DNA from: Mesorhizobium sp. Z1-4
GTDB lineage: Bacteria; Pseudomonadota; Alphaproteobacteria; Rhizobiales; Rhizobiaceae
Assembly (NCBI RefSeq): GCF_004000235.1
Contig: NZ_RCIO01000008.1
Location: 1 to 64,000, forward strand
DNA length: 64,000 bases
Reading direction: 5' to 3'
In this document: positions 8,434-16,984 of the stretch, in pieces
Layout: each line of letters begins with the position of its first letter
How positions within the stretch are numbered: the first letter of the stretch is position 1
Program-made: the position numbers and the translations under genes
Notes under the pieces: model-generated
What the model was told of the DNA's origin: nothing
The model's input: only the letters and a program-made list of their open reading frames with translations
The model's database searches: none

Positions 8434-9591
8434 TCAGACGATCGCCACGCCGCGGGCCTTGGCCCAGCGAGTGAGTACGTTGCGCTCGTCCGGCTTCGCA
8501 ATGCGGTTTGCGAAACCGCGCACCTGAACCGCGCGCCCATTGCGATCGAGCTCGATCGTCAGCAGCCGCGTCATGCCACCGTCGGCGTGATAACGCAGCG
8601 ACCACACGGACGCGTTGCCGGCGATGCACTTGGACGCGTAGGTCCAGACGCAGTGGCGCATAGCCCGGCTTTCAACGACCAGGCTGTCCGCGCTGAGCAG
8701 CTGCGCGACGACATATTTTTCGCGCGCCTTGCCACCCCGCTTCGCCGACGGCGTCCACTCCCAGTTGGCAAGCGGCGAGCCCTTCCAGCTGCCGCCCTGG
8801 GAGACGGGACCGCGATTGCCGTTTGCCGCGGCGGCTGCACGCTGACGCGCCGCCTCGATGCGGGCGACGATTGCCGCATCGCGATGCCACTCGTGCATGG
8901 CACGACGCAGCGAACCGAGCGTGCGGCCCTTCAGCGACCAGCCACGGTCGCCACGGCGCTTCGCGGCGAGGAAATCGCAGAGATCGTTGATCTCCTCGAG
9001 CGCGACTGCATTCACGGCGAAGAACCGCGCCGCCTCGCGCCAGAAAGCGATCTGGGCACGCGGGTAGTAGCGGATCTTCGAGCGGGCGATGCGCAGCGCC
9101 ACTCCGACATCGTCGGTATAGGTCTGCGCCACCGCGCACCAGAGCGCGGCATCGAAGCCGAGCTCGCCCGGCGGGTTCAGCAAGCGGTGGACCTCCTTGC
9201 GGGTCAGCCACTCGCCTGCGCCCTCCTTGTAGAGCGAGCCGCCGCGCGCAACGACGATGTACCAGCGCTTGCGCAGCCGCACCTCGTCGGGTGCAAGTCC
9301 AGCATCGCCGAGCCAGACAGCTTCCAGCGCGGACGATACGGGAAAGCGCGCGAAAAGGTGACGGGCCGCGGCAAGCCGCAGCCGCGCCGCGTTGCGCGTC
9401 TTCATTTTCGGGCGCCAGGATGCCTTGTCGCGGATCGCCTCACTAGCGAAACCGCGGCTTGCATCATCGAGCGCTTGCCGGAAATCCGGAGCTTTGCGCG
9501 GCGCGCGGCGGACGCGCTTCAGAACCGCGTCATAAGCCGCAATACGCTCGCGCTCGACCTCCTGCCGGCGCTGGGTCATGGAACGGGCCAT
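8434..9591 (-). CDS. PcfJ-like domain protein
   Basis: A 385-residue basic protein. The C-terminal about 85 residues carry the pattern known from PcfJ proteins of conjugative plasmids and other mobile DNA: SRAMRHCVWTYASKC, a spaced SVWSLR, then TIELDRNGRAVQVRGFANR and a final helix with a Trp. The N-terminal 300 residues are helical and Arg/Ala-rich with no motif I recognise. PcfJ function is not established. An AGGAGG Shine-Dalgarno sits about 10 bases before the ATG at 9591. The gene runs against ivd and mccB, which would otherwise be neighbours, and is bounded by hairpins on both sides, consistent with later insertion into the leucine gene group. Confidence 0.7.
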   Translation of the reverse strand: MARSMTQRRQEVERERIAAYDAVLKRVRRAPRKAPDFRQALDDASRGFASEAIRDKASWRPKMKTRNAARLRLAAARHLFARFPVSSALEAVWLGDAGLAPDEVRLRKRWYIVVARGGSLYKEGAGEWLTRKEVHRLLNPPGELGFDAALWCAVAQTYTDDVGVALRIARSKIRYYPRAQIAFWREAARFFAVNAVALEEINDLCDFLAAKRRGDRGWSLKGRTLGSLRRAMHEWHRDAAIVARIEAARQRAAAAANGNRGPVSQGGSWKGSPLANWEWTPSAKRGGKAREKYVVAQLLSADSLVVESRAMRHCVWTYASKCIAGNASVWSLRYHADGGMTRLLTIELDRNGRAVQVRGFANRIAKPDERNVLTRWAKARGVAIV

Positions 9592-9901
9592 GATCGTTCG
9601 ACCTCCTTGGGTTGCAGACAGCCGGACGCAATTCGAGCGCCGGCACGGATGGTGTCGGTCTCGGTTGGTTCGGCATGCTGGTCTCCTTGCGGTCGAAAAT
9701 CATGGTTGAAAGAACCCCGCTTCCGTTACGGAAGCCGGGCGGGGTCGCGGTCGATAATGACGATCCGTGGCAGGAATAGGGCGGCAGATTTGGCGCCACT
9801 CACACTTGCGGCACCGCTTGCTGCCGTGATCATCTAGAGGTGCGGTACAGAGACCGCTATGGGAGGCTCTGCGCAGTTCGCAGCGCCGTTGGAAGCAGAA
9901 A
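9592..9901. other. Intergenic region between the PcfJ-like gene and mccB
   Basis: Contains a hairpin at 9719-9735 and, on the minus strand, a possible 48-codon reading frame starting at about 9676 behind a good AAGGAG Shine-Dalgarno. That frame ends inside the PcfJ-like gene. It is Pro/Arg-rich and unlike any protein I know, so it may be a leader frame rather than a gene. The promoter of mccB should lie in the right-hand part, but I cannot name its boxes. Confidence 0.4.
9719..9735. terminator. Hairpin upstream of the PcfJ-like gene
   Basis: GCTTCCG / CGGAAGC with a TTA loop, enclosed by CCCC and GGGG runs that could extend the stem. It may insulate mccB from the reverse-strand gene. Confidence 0.45.
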
Positions 9902-11509
9902 ATGACCGTCATCAAATCCGAAATCAACGCCACTTCCGACGCGTTCAAGGCCAATGCGAAGCGCATGGCCGCCTTGGTCGCCGAGATCGCCGACAAGGCG
10001 CAGACCGCGCAGCGCGGCGGCTCCGACGAGGCGCGCGAGCGCCACACCAGCCGCGGCAAGCTGCTGCCACGCGAACGCCTGGCGCAGCTGCTCGATGCCG
10101 GCTCGCCGTTTCTGGAGGTCGGCCAGTTCGCCGCCTGGGACATGTATGGCGGGGACATATCGTCTGCCGGCATGATCGCCGGCGTCGGGCGCGTCGAAGG
10201 CCGCGAGGTGATGATCGTCGTCAACGACGCCACCGTGAAGGGTGGCACCTACTACCCGGTGACGGTGAAGAAGCATCTGCGCGCGCAGGAGATCGCGCTG
10301 CAAAACCGCCTGCCCTGTATCTATCTGGTCGACAGCGGCGGCGCCAACCTGCCCAACCAGGACGAGGTGTTTCCCGACCGCGAGCATTTCGGCCGCATCT
10401 TCTACAACCAGGCCACGATGAGCGCCGCCGGCATTCCGCAGATCGCCTGCGTGATGGGCTCCTGCACGGCGGGTGGCGCCTATGTGCCGGCAATGGCCGA
10501 CGAGTCCATCATGGTGAAAAACCAGGCGACGATCTTCCTCGGTGGGCCGCCGCTGGTGAAGGCGGCGACGGGCGAGGATGTCAGTGCCGAAGACCTCGGC
10601 GGCGCCGACGTCCACACCCGGCTTTCCGGCGTGGCCGACCACTACGCAAACGACGACGCCAACGCGCTCGCCATCACGCGGCGCATCGTCAAAAACCTGA
10701 ATCGAACCAAGCCGGTATCGCTCGAAACGCGCAAAGTGATTCCGCCGCTTCACCCACCGCATGAGATCCACGGCATAGTGCCGGCCGACACCCGCACGCC
10801 CTATGATGTGCGCGAGATCATCGCCCGCATCGTCGACGGCTCGGAACTCGACGAGTTCAAGGCGAATTACGGCACCACGCTGGTCACCGGCTTCGCGCAT
10901 ATTCACGGCATGCCTGTCGGCATTCTCGCCAATAATGGCGTGCTCTTTTCGGAAAGCGCGGTGAAGGGCGCGCATTTCATCGAGCTGTGCTGCCAGCGCA
11001 AAATCCCGCTGATCTTCCTGCAGAACATCACCGGCTTCATGGTGGGCCGGAAATACGAGGCCGGCGGCATCGCCAAGGACGGCGCCAAGCTGGTGACGGC
11101 GGTCGCCACCGCAAAGGTGCCGAAGCTCACCGTCATCATTGGCGGCTCGTTCGGCGCCGGCAATTACGGCATGTGCGGGCGCGCCTATTCGCCCCGCTTC
11201 CTGTGGATGTGGCCAAACGCGCGCATCTCCGTGATGGGCGGCGAGCAGGCCGCCACCGTCTTGTCGCTGGTCAAGCGCGAGGGCATCGAGCGCAAGGGCG
11301 GCTCATGGTCGGCCGAGGAAGAGGCCGAATTCAAAAAGCCGATCCTGGAAAAATACGAACGCGAGGGCCACCCGCTCTATTCCTCCGCCCGGCTGTGGGA
11401 CGACGGCATTATCGACCCGGCAAAGACCCGCGAGGTACTGGCGCTATCCTTGAGCGCGGCGCTGAACGCCGAGATCGAGGAGACGAAGTTCGGCGTGTTC
11501 AGGATGTGA
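9902..11509 (+). CDS. mccB: Methylcrotonyl-CoA carboxylase, carboxyltransferase (beta) subunit
   Basis: Transfers CO2 from carboxybiotin to 3-methylcrotonyl-CoA, the biotin-dependent step of leucine breakdown. The 535-residue protein has two crotonase-like halves. The N-terminal half contains [13 protein letters not shown] and a carboxybiotin/CoA pocket around [15 protein letters not shown]; the C-terminal half contains the oxyanion region [18 protein letters not shown] and [15 protein letters not shown]. Propionyl-CoA carboxylase beta chains are close relatives, but the length, the GGEQAA motif and the ivd neighbour favour methylcrotonyl-CoA. Its partner alpha subunit lies about 5.5 kb downstream on the same strand. 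Confidence 0.92.
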   Translation: MTVIKSEINATSDAFKANAKRMAALVAEIADKAQTAQRGGSDEARERHTSRGKLLPRERLAQLLDAGSPFLEVGQFAAWDMYGGDISSAGMIAGVGRVEGREVMIVVNDATVKGGTYYPVTVKKHLRAQEIALQNRLPCIYLVDSGGANLPNQDEVFPDREHFGRIFYNQATMSAAGIPQIACVMGSCTAGGAYVPAMADESIMVKNQATIFLGGPPLVKAATGEDVSAEDLGGADVHTRLSGVADHYANDDANALAITRRIVKNLNRTKPVSLETRKVIPPLHPPHEIHGIVPADTRTPYDVREIIARIVDGSELDEFKANYGTTLVTGFAHIHGMPVGILANNGVLFSESAVKGAHFIELCCQRKIPLIFLQNITGFMVGRKYEAGGIAKDGAKLVTAVATAKVPKLTVIIGGSFGAGNYGMCGRAYSPRFLWMWPNARISVMGGEQAATVLSLVKREGIERKGGSWSAEEEAEFKKPILEKYEREGHPLYSSARLWDDGIIDPAKTREVLALSLSAALNAEIEETKFGVFRM

Positions 11510-11542
11510 AGACCGTTTGGTGCAGCGGCACCCGTCATTGCT

Positions 11543-12025
11543 TCAATCGCGAAGCTGGCTCCTGAGCTCCTCCGCCTGCTCCGGCTGCATGTCGTCGAGC
11601 ATTGCGCGCACCGTGTAACCGCCGTAACGCACCTCGCCTGTGTTGATCATCCAGTCCTCGATTTCATGGCTATGCAACTGGACCGCATCGCCGGCGCTGT
11701 AGCCGGGCACGATAGGGTCGTTGGTGAGCCGACCCTGGAAACGATCTCCTCTCAGGCCTGTGACTTCCACCCAGATGTGTTCAACCTCGCCGCCACCCTC
11801 CAGGCGCATCTTGACCAGATAGGCGCCGTGCAGGCCGGCTCTCGCCAGCTCATGAAAGCGCGGCAACGTCGCCTGTGCTTTCCGCCTCGCCTCGGCAAAA
11901 CGATCATCGCCAGTGGGATAACTCATCAGGTCGTCACCAGCCTGAATGCCGCCGGACTGTGCAGACCTACCCGCCGTCAAGCCACTGACAATTGCTGCTG
12001 CTGCCCTGACGAGCCTATGCGTCAT
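11543..12025 (-). CDS. DUF2314 domain protein (YegJ-like)
   Basis: About 160 residues. The DUF2314 core is visible in FAEARRKAQATLPRFHE, the central EHIWVEV strand, RLTNDPIVPGYSAGDAV, and the final HSHEIEDWMI. A short hydrophobic Ala-rich N-terminus (MTHRLVRAAAAIVSGL) may be a weak signal sequence. The ATG at 12025 is chosen over the longer frame because GGAGGG lies just upstream. Members such as E. coli YegJ have unknown function. The gene is convergent with mccB. Confidence 0.8.
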   Translation of the reverse strand: MTHRLVRAAAAIVSGLTAGRSAQSGGIQAGDDLMSYPTGDDRFAEARRKAQATLPRFHELARAGLHGAYLVKMRLEGGGEVEHIWVEVTGLRGDRFQGRLTNDPIVPGYSAGDAVQLHSHEIEDWMINTGEVRYGGYTVRAMLDDMQPEQAEELRSQLRD

Positions 12026-12121
12026 GGTGCCCTCCACCCAATGAATAGAACAAAACAGGAACACTTGCTAATGTCAACCGTTCCCGCCGTTGCCGCGAGC
12101 TGGTAGCCTCAGGCCACTTCA

Positions 12122-12484
12122 ATGACAGACACTGGATCAGTCATGCCCAAGCACCGCATCTTCGGAATGAGTTTCGCCAGCGTCTATCCGCATTACATCG
12201 CCAAGGCGGAGAAGAAGGGGCGCAGCAGGCAAGAGGTCGACCAGATCATCTCGTGGCTGATGGGCTACGACGCCGCCGGCCTCGAGGCCGTGCTGGACGA
12301 CAAGACCGACATCGAGCACTTCATCACCGATGCCCCTCGCCTCAACCCCAACCGCGAACAGATCACCGGCGTTATTTGCGGCGTCCGCGTCGAGGAGATC
12401 GAAGACCCGCTGATGAAGGAAATCCGCCACCTCGACAAGCTGGCGAAAGGCAAGAAGATGGAGAAGATATTGAGGGAGGGGTGA
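12122..12484 (+). CDS. DUF2200 domain protein
   Basis: A small soluble protein whose core ([20 protein letters not shown], then REEVDQII-like helix and WLMGYD) matches the DUF2200 family, found widely as single-copy cytosolic proteins of unknown role. The family core usually begins at MPKHRI, here the ATG at 12143; the longer ATG at 12122 adds seven residues. The C-terminus is lysine-rich. No operon partner is obvious. Confidence 0.8.
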   Translation: MTDTGSVMPKHRIFGMSFASVYPHYIAKAEKKGRSRQEVDQIISWLMGYDAAGLEAVLDDKTDIEHFITDAPRLNPNREQITGVICGVRVEEIEDPLMKEIRHLDKLAKGKKMEKILREG

Positions 12485-12546
12485 CTGGGGCGCGTTGACA
12501 ACTTGGTCCGGTGCAACCTCAACTAGCTTGGGGAGAAAATTAGGGC

Positions 12547-13443
12547 ATGGCTTTCGGCGTCTTCATGCACCGTGCGGATTCAATCTACGACGATAGTCCG
12601 GCGGAGCGGTATCAATTCCCACGACAATATCTGGGTCGCGTTGGGGCATGTGCCGGCGACTGGATCGTCTATCTGGAACCTACCAAGGTGCCCCAGTCGC
12701 GTGGTTACTTCGCCGTCGCCAAGGTCCAACAAGTCATCCCTGACCCCGGTTCGCCGGGCATGTATCTAGCTCTCATCGAACCCAACAGCTATCTCGACTT
12801 TGCTAACCCTGTCCCGTTCAGCGGTCCGGATGGCGTGACAGAAAGTGGTGTCCTAAACGACGAGGGCCGAATTTCAGGCCGTGCGCAATCGGCAGTGCGC
12901 ACGCTCTCGCCGACCGATTTCTCCCGTATCGTCACTCTCGGGTTGGATGAGCATGACGAGGTACTGCCCCGCATCGGCGAAACCATTGTCAATGGTTTCG
13001 AGGACGAGCAGGAACCATTCACCTACGAGCAAGAGCGTGTGCGCATTGAACAACTGACCTCGCGCGTCCTCCGCGACCGTGTTTTCAGGCGCGTTGTGCT
13101 GGGGGCATACGATCAGCGGTGCGCGGTGACAGGCCTCAAGCTGATCAATGGTCGTGGTCGCGCCGAAGTCGAAGCCGCGCACATTCGCCCGGTCGAGGCA
13201 AATGGCCCGGACATCCTGGCTAATGGCATCGCTCTGTCGGGCACCGCACATTGGATGTTCGATCGCGGACTGATCAGTTTGGACGACGATCTAGCGATCC
13301 TCGTCTCGCGACAGGTAAACGATGAAGAGAGCGTGCGGGCGATGATCAATCGGACCGGGCGCGCGTTAGCGCCACCCCGCACCTCGCAGCGCCCAGCACC
13401 TCAGTTCCTAAGGTGGCATCGGGAAAACTGTTTCAAGAACTAA
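12547..13443 (+). CDS. HNH endonuclease (putative restriction-type)
   Basis: A 298-residue protein with a C-terminal HNH nuclease domain at about residues 180-270. Visible elements are RVVLGAYDQRCAVTG, the EAAHIRPV motif that supplies the catalytic and metal-binding His, and the NGIALSGTAHWMFDRG segment with the Asn and the second His. The N-terminal 150 residues form a separate domain without a motif I can name, perhaps for DNA recognition. Proteins of this layout are usually annotated as putative restriction endonucleases of modified DNA, but no methylase accompanies it, so the role is open. It sits in the accessory group between mccB and mccA. Confidence 0.82.
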   Translation: MAFGVFMHRADSIYDDSPAERYQFPRQYLGRVGACAGDWIVYLEPTKVPQSRGYFAVAKVQQVIPDPGSPGMYLALIEPNSYLDFANPVPFSGPDGVTESGVLNDEGRISGRAQSAVRTLSPTDFSRIVTLGLDEHDEVLPRIGETIVNGFEDEQEPFTYEQERVRIEQLTSRVLRDRVFRRVVLGAYDQRCAVTGLKLINGRGRAEVEAAHIRPVEANGPDILANGIALSGTAHWMFDRGLISLDDDLAILVSRQVNDEESVRAMINRTGRALAPPRTSQRPAPQFLRWHRENCFKN

Positions 13444-13548
13444 GCTATTGAATTTGAAGCAAATTTCAGAATGATACCTTCCAATGTCGGAACCCGCCTT
13501 CCCCAAACGTCCTTGGTAGACCTGTCTGCCCCGCTAAGGAGTGAAGTG

Positions 13549-13764
13549 ATGCCCGCCGAGCCGAAAGTGAAAGGCCCCGCTTCCTATTTTCCGTCGATCG
13601 AGAAGACGTACGGCCAGCCGATCGACCATTGGCTGACGCTGCTCGATGGCATGGGTGCGATGAAACACATGGAGATGGTTGCTGCGCTCAAGTCTGGGCA
13701 CGGGCTGGGCCATGGACATGCCAATGCACTTGTTGCCTATTGGCGCGCTCGGAACACCAATTGA
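13549..13764 (+). CDS. DUF4287 domain protein
   Basis: A 71-residue protein containing SYFPSIEKTYGQPIDHWL and HGLGHGHANALVAYWRA, the hallmarks of DUF4287 (function unknown). The ATG at 13549 is preferred because CTAAGGAG lies 8-10 bases before it; the frame is open further upstream, but without a good ribosome site. It is followed after 26 bases by the YciI-like gene, and the two are likely co-transcribed. Confidence 0.8.
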   Translation: MPAEPKVKGPASYFPSIEKTYGQPIDHWLTLLDGMGAMKHMEMVAALKSGHGLGHGHANALVAYWRARNTN

Positions 13765-13790
13765 GATCGCATCCGTCAGAAGGGAAACCC

Positions 13791-14171
13791 ATGCATTACG
13801 CCATCCTCGCCTATCATGTCGAAGGCGTTGTCGAATCCTGGAGCGAGGAGGAGGACAAGGCGCTGATGGACGAGCTGCTGGCGACGCATGAGCGCATGGT
13901 GGCCGCGAAACATTTCGGCCCGGCGGCGCGGCTGGGTGCGACCGAAGACGCCAAGACCCTGCGCGGGCCGGGCGGCGGCATGGTGATCGACGGGCCGTTT
14001 GCCGAAACCAAGGAGCAACTGCTCGGTTTTTACGTCGTCGATTTCCCGTCGATGGACGCGGCACTCGAGGCGGCGCGCGAAATGCGCCGCTCCAACCCGA
14101 GCGCAGTCTACGAAGTTCGGCCGATCCTGCTCTATCTGCCGGGAGCCGAACTCGCAGCGAGCGAAGCCTAG
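13791..14171 (+). CDS. YciI-like (YCII) family protein
   Basis: A 126-residue ferredoxin-like-fold protein of the YCII/DGPF superfamily. It opens MHYAILAYHVEGVVESW, has the DGPFAETKEQLLGFYVVD segment giving the DGPF motif of this family, and ends EVRPILLYLPG. Members are proposed small-molecule enzymes, often associated with ECF sigma factors, but no sigma factor is present here. The ATG at 13791 has AGAAGGGA as Shine-Dalgarno, and the frame upstream of it is a shadow of the DUF4287 gene. Confidence 0.85.
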   Translation: MHYAILAYHVEGVVESWSEEEDKALMDELLATHERMVAAKHFGPAARLGATEDAKTLRGPGGGMVIDGPFAETKEQLLGFYVVDFPSMDAALEAAREMRRSNPSAVYEVRPILLYLPGAELAASEA

Positions 14172-14301
14172 CGCAACGGTGCTCCGGCGGAGCGCTTCAT
14201 AAAAACTTCTCCTGCCGCCCCGGCATGTTAACATCTGCCCCGGCGTCCGGACGAACCCGCCGCCAGCTGCCGTGCATTGTTCTTTCAGTGAGGAGAGTGC
14301 C

Positions 14302-14631
14302 ATGTCGAATGTCCTGAAATCGGCTCTTGCCGCCATGTTCCTGCTGGCGCCCGCCGCGCCGGCGCTTGCCACCTCCGGGCCCGGCTGTCTGGTTGTGGTC
14401 AATGTCGCCAGCAACGATGCGCTCAATGTCAGGAAGCGGGCGTCGGCCTCTTCGCCGATCGTCGATATTCTGGTGCCCGGCCAGCACGGCATCATCCATC
14501 TCGATGCGCGCTGCGAGCCGCTCTCGCGGCCATGGGGCAGCCGCTGGTGCCCGATCACGCATTACAATGGCGACCGCACCACCAAGGGCTTCGTGAAGGC
14601 GCGCTATGTGCGCGACAGCGATTGCCCGTAA
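14302..14631 (+). CDS. Secreted SH3-like domain protein
   Basis: 109 residues. A Sec signal peptide (MSNVLKSALAAMFLLAPAAPALA) is followed by a bacterial SH3-type domain with the typical ALNVRKRASASSPIVDILVPG element and a final KGFVKARYVRD strand. Three Cys in the mature part could form disulfides in the periplasm. Such domains bind peptidoglycan or other envelope partners. The ATG at 14302 is preceded by GAGGAGAG. Confidence 0.82.
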   Translation: MSNVLKSALAAMFLLAPAAPALATSGPGCLVVVNVASNDALNVRKRASASSPIVDILVPGQHGIIHLDARCEPLSRPWGSRWCPITHYNGDRTTKGFVKARYVRDSDCP

Positions 14632-14709
14632 CGGCGGCGCCGGCCCTTTCGCTAGGGGGCGCCAGTTCCTAAATGAACGGCTCCACAGGAACAGCCGGAG
14701 CCCTCGCCC

Positions 14710-15198
14710 ATGAAAACCGCCCTCGCCCGCGTCGCCGCAGCGACGATAATCGCGCTCGCCCTGTCCGCGCCGGCCAATGCCGAACAGGTTGGCGAGGTTG
14801 GTGTCGACTGGATCGGCAACGACATCGTCGTTGAGGCAATCCACGACCCGGAAGTGGAAGGCGTCACGTGTCATGTCAGCTATTTCGAGCGCGGGCTTAT
14901 CGACCGGCTGTCAAAGGGCAACTGGTTCGAAGATCCGTCCAACTCGTCCATTGCCTGCCGGCAGACCGGGCCGATCGTCATTCACGATATCGACCGGGGC
15001 AAGGATGGCGAGGAAGTGTTCAAGGAAGGGCTGTCGCTGATCTGGAAGCGGCTGGTCGTGAACCGCATCTATGACGAGAAGAATGACACGCTGATCTACC
15101 TGTCGCATTCGCGCCAGGTGCAGGACGGCTCGGCCAAGATGGCGATTTCGACGGTGCCGCTCTACGGCCAGGATGTGACCTGGGCGACCAGCGAATAG
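14710..15198 (+). CDS. creA: CreA family periplasmic protein
   Basis: 162 residues with a clear signal peptide (MKTALARVAAATIIALALSAPANA). The mature protein contains the CreA core: VGVDWIGNDIVVEAIHDPEV, a single VTCHVS, a second Cys in SSIACRQTGP and a C-terminal YLSHSRQVQDGSAK. CreA is conserved in Gram-negative bacteria; its role is unknown. It ends 4 bases before the convergent DUF922 gene. Confidence 0.88.
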   Translation: MKTALARVAAATIIALALSAPANAEQVGEVGVDWIGNDIVVEAIHDPEVEGVTCHVSYFERGLIDRLSKGNWFEDPSNSSIACRQTGPIVIHDIDRGKDGEEVFKEGLSLIWKRLVVNRIYDEKNDTLIYLSHSRQVQDGSAKMAISTVPLYGQDVTWATSE

Positions 15199-15202
15199 GC
15201 TG

Positions 15203-15799
15203 TCACTTCACCAGTTCCAGCACCAGCCTGTGAACGTTGCCGCCCGGGCCGAGATCGGCGCGGTCGAAGTCGCGGCTTTTCTGACGCTGCTCATTTGAAA
15301 GCTCGCCAAGCCGCTTCTGCAACGTGGCGCGCACCTTCTTGCAGCCAGGGTCGTTGTCTGCGGAAAGACCAGTCGAGAATGCTTCGATCTTCTTCACCAT
15401 CTCGATGATGATGTCGCCGTGCACGCGCTCATGCGCCTGAATCCCGGCAAAGAAGCGCTGCCAGCGCGCCGCTGTTTCGGCCGGCAGGTTCGCCGGCGCC
15501 TTGGGCAGCTTGTAGATAATGGTGAGCCAGGGCTTCACCGATGCCAGTCGGCAACCGCCTCCGCTTTCGCGATAGTCGCGCGACCATTTCAGGTCGAAGG
15601 TTGTGTAGGCGATGGCGCGGGTCGGGCCGAGCTTTGGCCCGTTGCGGCCAATCGAGCGGTAGAGCTCCAGCCCGGTCGCGCCCTGAACCGCATAGGTTTC
15701 GACCTTCTCGGCGGCTTGCCAGCCGGCGCTCGCACAAACGGGCATGGCGATCATCGCGGCGGCCAACAAGGCTGCGCATATCGTCGAACGGTCGGGCAT
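15203..15799 (-). CDS. DUF922 family secreted putative Zn-protease
   Basis: 198 residues from the ATG at 15799, which has AAGGAAG upstream and starts a signal peptide (MPDRSTICAALLAAAMIAMP, cleavage after CASA). The much longer open frame upstream is a shadow of the convergent transporter. The domain resembles DUF922 proteins: the TTFDLKWSRDY strand and an AHERVHGDI stretch that reads as an HExxH-like metal site (H-E-R-V-H), followed by Glu further on. Proteolytic function is inferred from the motif. Confidence 0.8.
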   Translation of the reverse strand: MPDRSTICAALLAAAMIAMPVCASAGWQAAEKVETYAVQGATGLELYRSIGRNGPKLGPTRAIAYTTFDLKWSRDYRESGGGCRLASVKPWLTIIYKLPKAPANLPAETAARWQRFFAGIQAHERVHGDIIIEMVKKIEAFSTGLSADNDPGCKKVRATLQKRLGELSNEQRQKSRDFDRADLGPGGNVHRLVLELVK

Positions 15800-15946
15800 G
15801 GAGCTTCCTTGCGGCAGGCGGGTTCGGCATTCGCATTCCAGACATTCATGGCTCAATTCGGGCCTGGCGAAAAGGCGACGGCTGCCCAGCACGCGGGCTG
15901 CGCTGGCCCAATTGCGCGATACGCCGCAGCTCAATAGTGTCGCGCA

Positions 15947-16900
15947 GTGACCCAGAACCGCGCCATAAATCCCGCCATTTCCATGCAGAATGACGGCCAG
16001 GACCGCCCGAGCCTCGGCATCATGCTGATGATCGGGTTCTGTGCCGCCGCGCCTCTGGGCGATGCGATCGCCAAGGTGCTGGGCGATACGATACCGCTGC
16101 TGCAGCTTCTGGTGGTGCGGTTTGCCGCGCAGGCGCTGATCCTGCTGCCGCTGGCGCTGCTCGGCGGCCACTCGTTTCGCATGACCCGGCGGGTATTCTG
16201 GCTGACGGCGGCACGGACGCTGCTGCACATCATCGGCATCGGCGTGTTCTTTACTGCGCTGCGGTTTCTGCCACTCGCCGATGCCGTGGCGATCGCTTAC
16301 GTGATGCCGTTCATCATGCTTTTGCTTGGGCGGCTGGTGCTTGGCGAAATGGTGGGCGCGCGGCGTATCATGGCCTGCGTCGTCGGTTTCGGCGGCACAC
16401 TGCTGGTCATCCAGCCATCTTTTGCGGAAGTCGGCTGGCCAGCCCTGCTTCCGCTCGTCGTGGCGGTTGTCTTCGCGCTCTACATGCTGGTGAGCCGGCA
16501 GCTTGCACGCGACAACGACCCGATGGTGCTGCAGGCGGTCGCCGGACTGATGGCGCTTGCCGTGCTCGGTGTGGTCGTCCTGTTCACCCGCGGCATCGAT
16601 GTCCAGCCGCTCAGCTTCGTGACGCCGACAACGCGCGATCTGTGGCTGCTTGTCGGTATCGGCGCGCTGGGCACATTCGCGCATCTCCTGATGACCTGGT
16701 CGCTGCGCTTTGCGCCCTCGGCGACTTTGGCACCAATGCAATATCTCGAAATCCCCTTTGCGACCTTCATCGGCTGGCTGGTTTTCCATGATTTGCCGAA
16801 CGGGCTTGCGGCCATCGGCATCGCCGTCACGATGGCGTCGGGCCTCTACATCGTGTGGCGTGAGCGGGCGACAACGCGGCCGCTGCCGCCGCAGACCTGA
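15947..16900 (+). CDS. DMT superfamily (EamA) transporter
   Basis: An inner-membrane carrier of about 317 residues with ten predicted hydrophobic helices in two EamA repeats (first from LGIMLMIGFCAAAPLG, second from LLPLVVAVVFALYMLVSR). These proteins export amino acids, nucleotides or drugs; the substrate cannot be deduced. Start is GTG 15947, or ATG 15983, which is nearer the first helix; neither has a strong Shine-Dalgarno. It lies 84 bases upstream of mccA. Confidence 0.85.
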   Translation: MTQNRAINPAISMQNDGQDRPSLGIMLMIGFCAAAPLGDAIAKVLGDTIPLLQLLVVRFAAQALILLPLALLGGHSFRMTRRVFWLTAARTLLHIIGIGVFFTALRFLPLADAVAIAYVMPFIMLLLGRLVLGEMVGARRIMACVVGFGGTLLVIQPSFAEVGWPALLPLVVAVVFALYMLVSRQLARDNDPMVLQAVAGLMALAVLGVVVLFTRGIDVQPLSFVTPTTRDLWLLVGIGALGTFAHLLMTWSLRFAPSATLAPMQYLEIPFATFIGWLVFHDLPNGLAAIGIAVTMASGLYIVWRERATTRPLPPQT

Positions 16901-16984
16901 GCCGCCCGCCACCGCACCCACACAACGCTGGACTTGGCCGCCATTGCATGGCTATTCGAGGTTACAAAGCTTGCGAGGATGCCG

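Noticed and set aside
8398-9837. Plus-strand 479-codon frame over the PcfJ-like gene
   Set aside because: Shadow of the opposite strand; no ribosome site or domain, and the reverse-strand protein has a recognisable PcfJ pattern and a good Shine-Dalgarno.
15800-16921. Long N-terminal extension of the DUF922 gene
   Set aside because: The extension is antisense to the DMT transporter. The ATG at 15799 has a ribosome site and begins a signal peptide.
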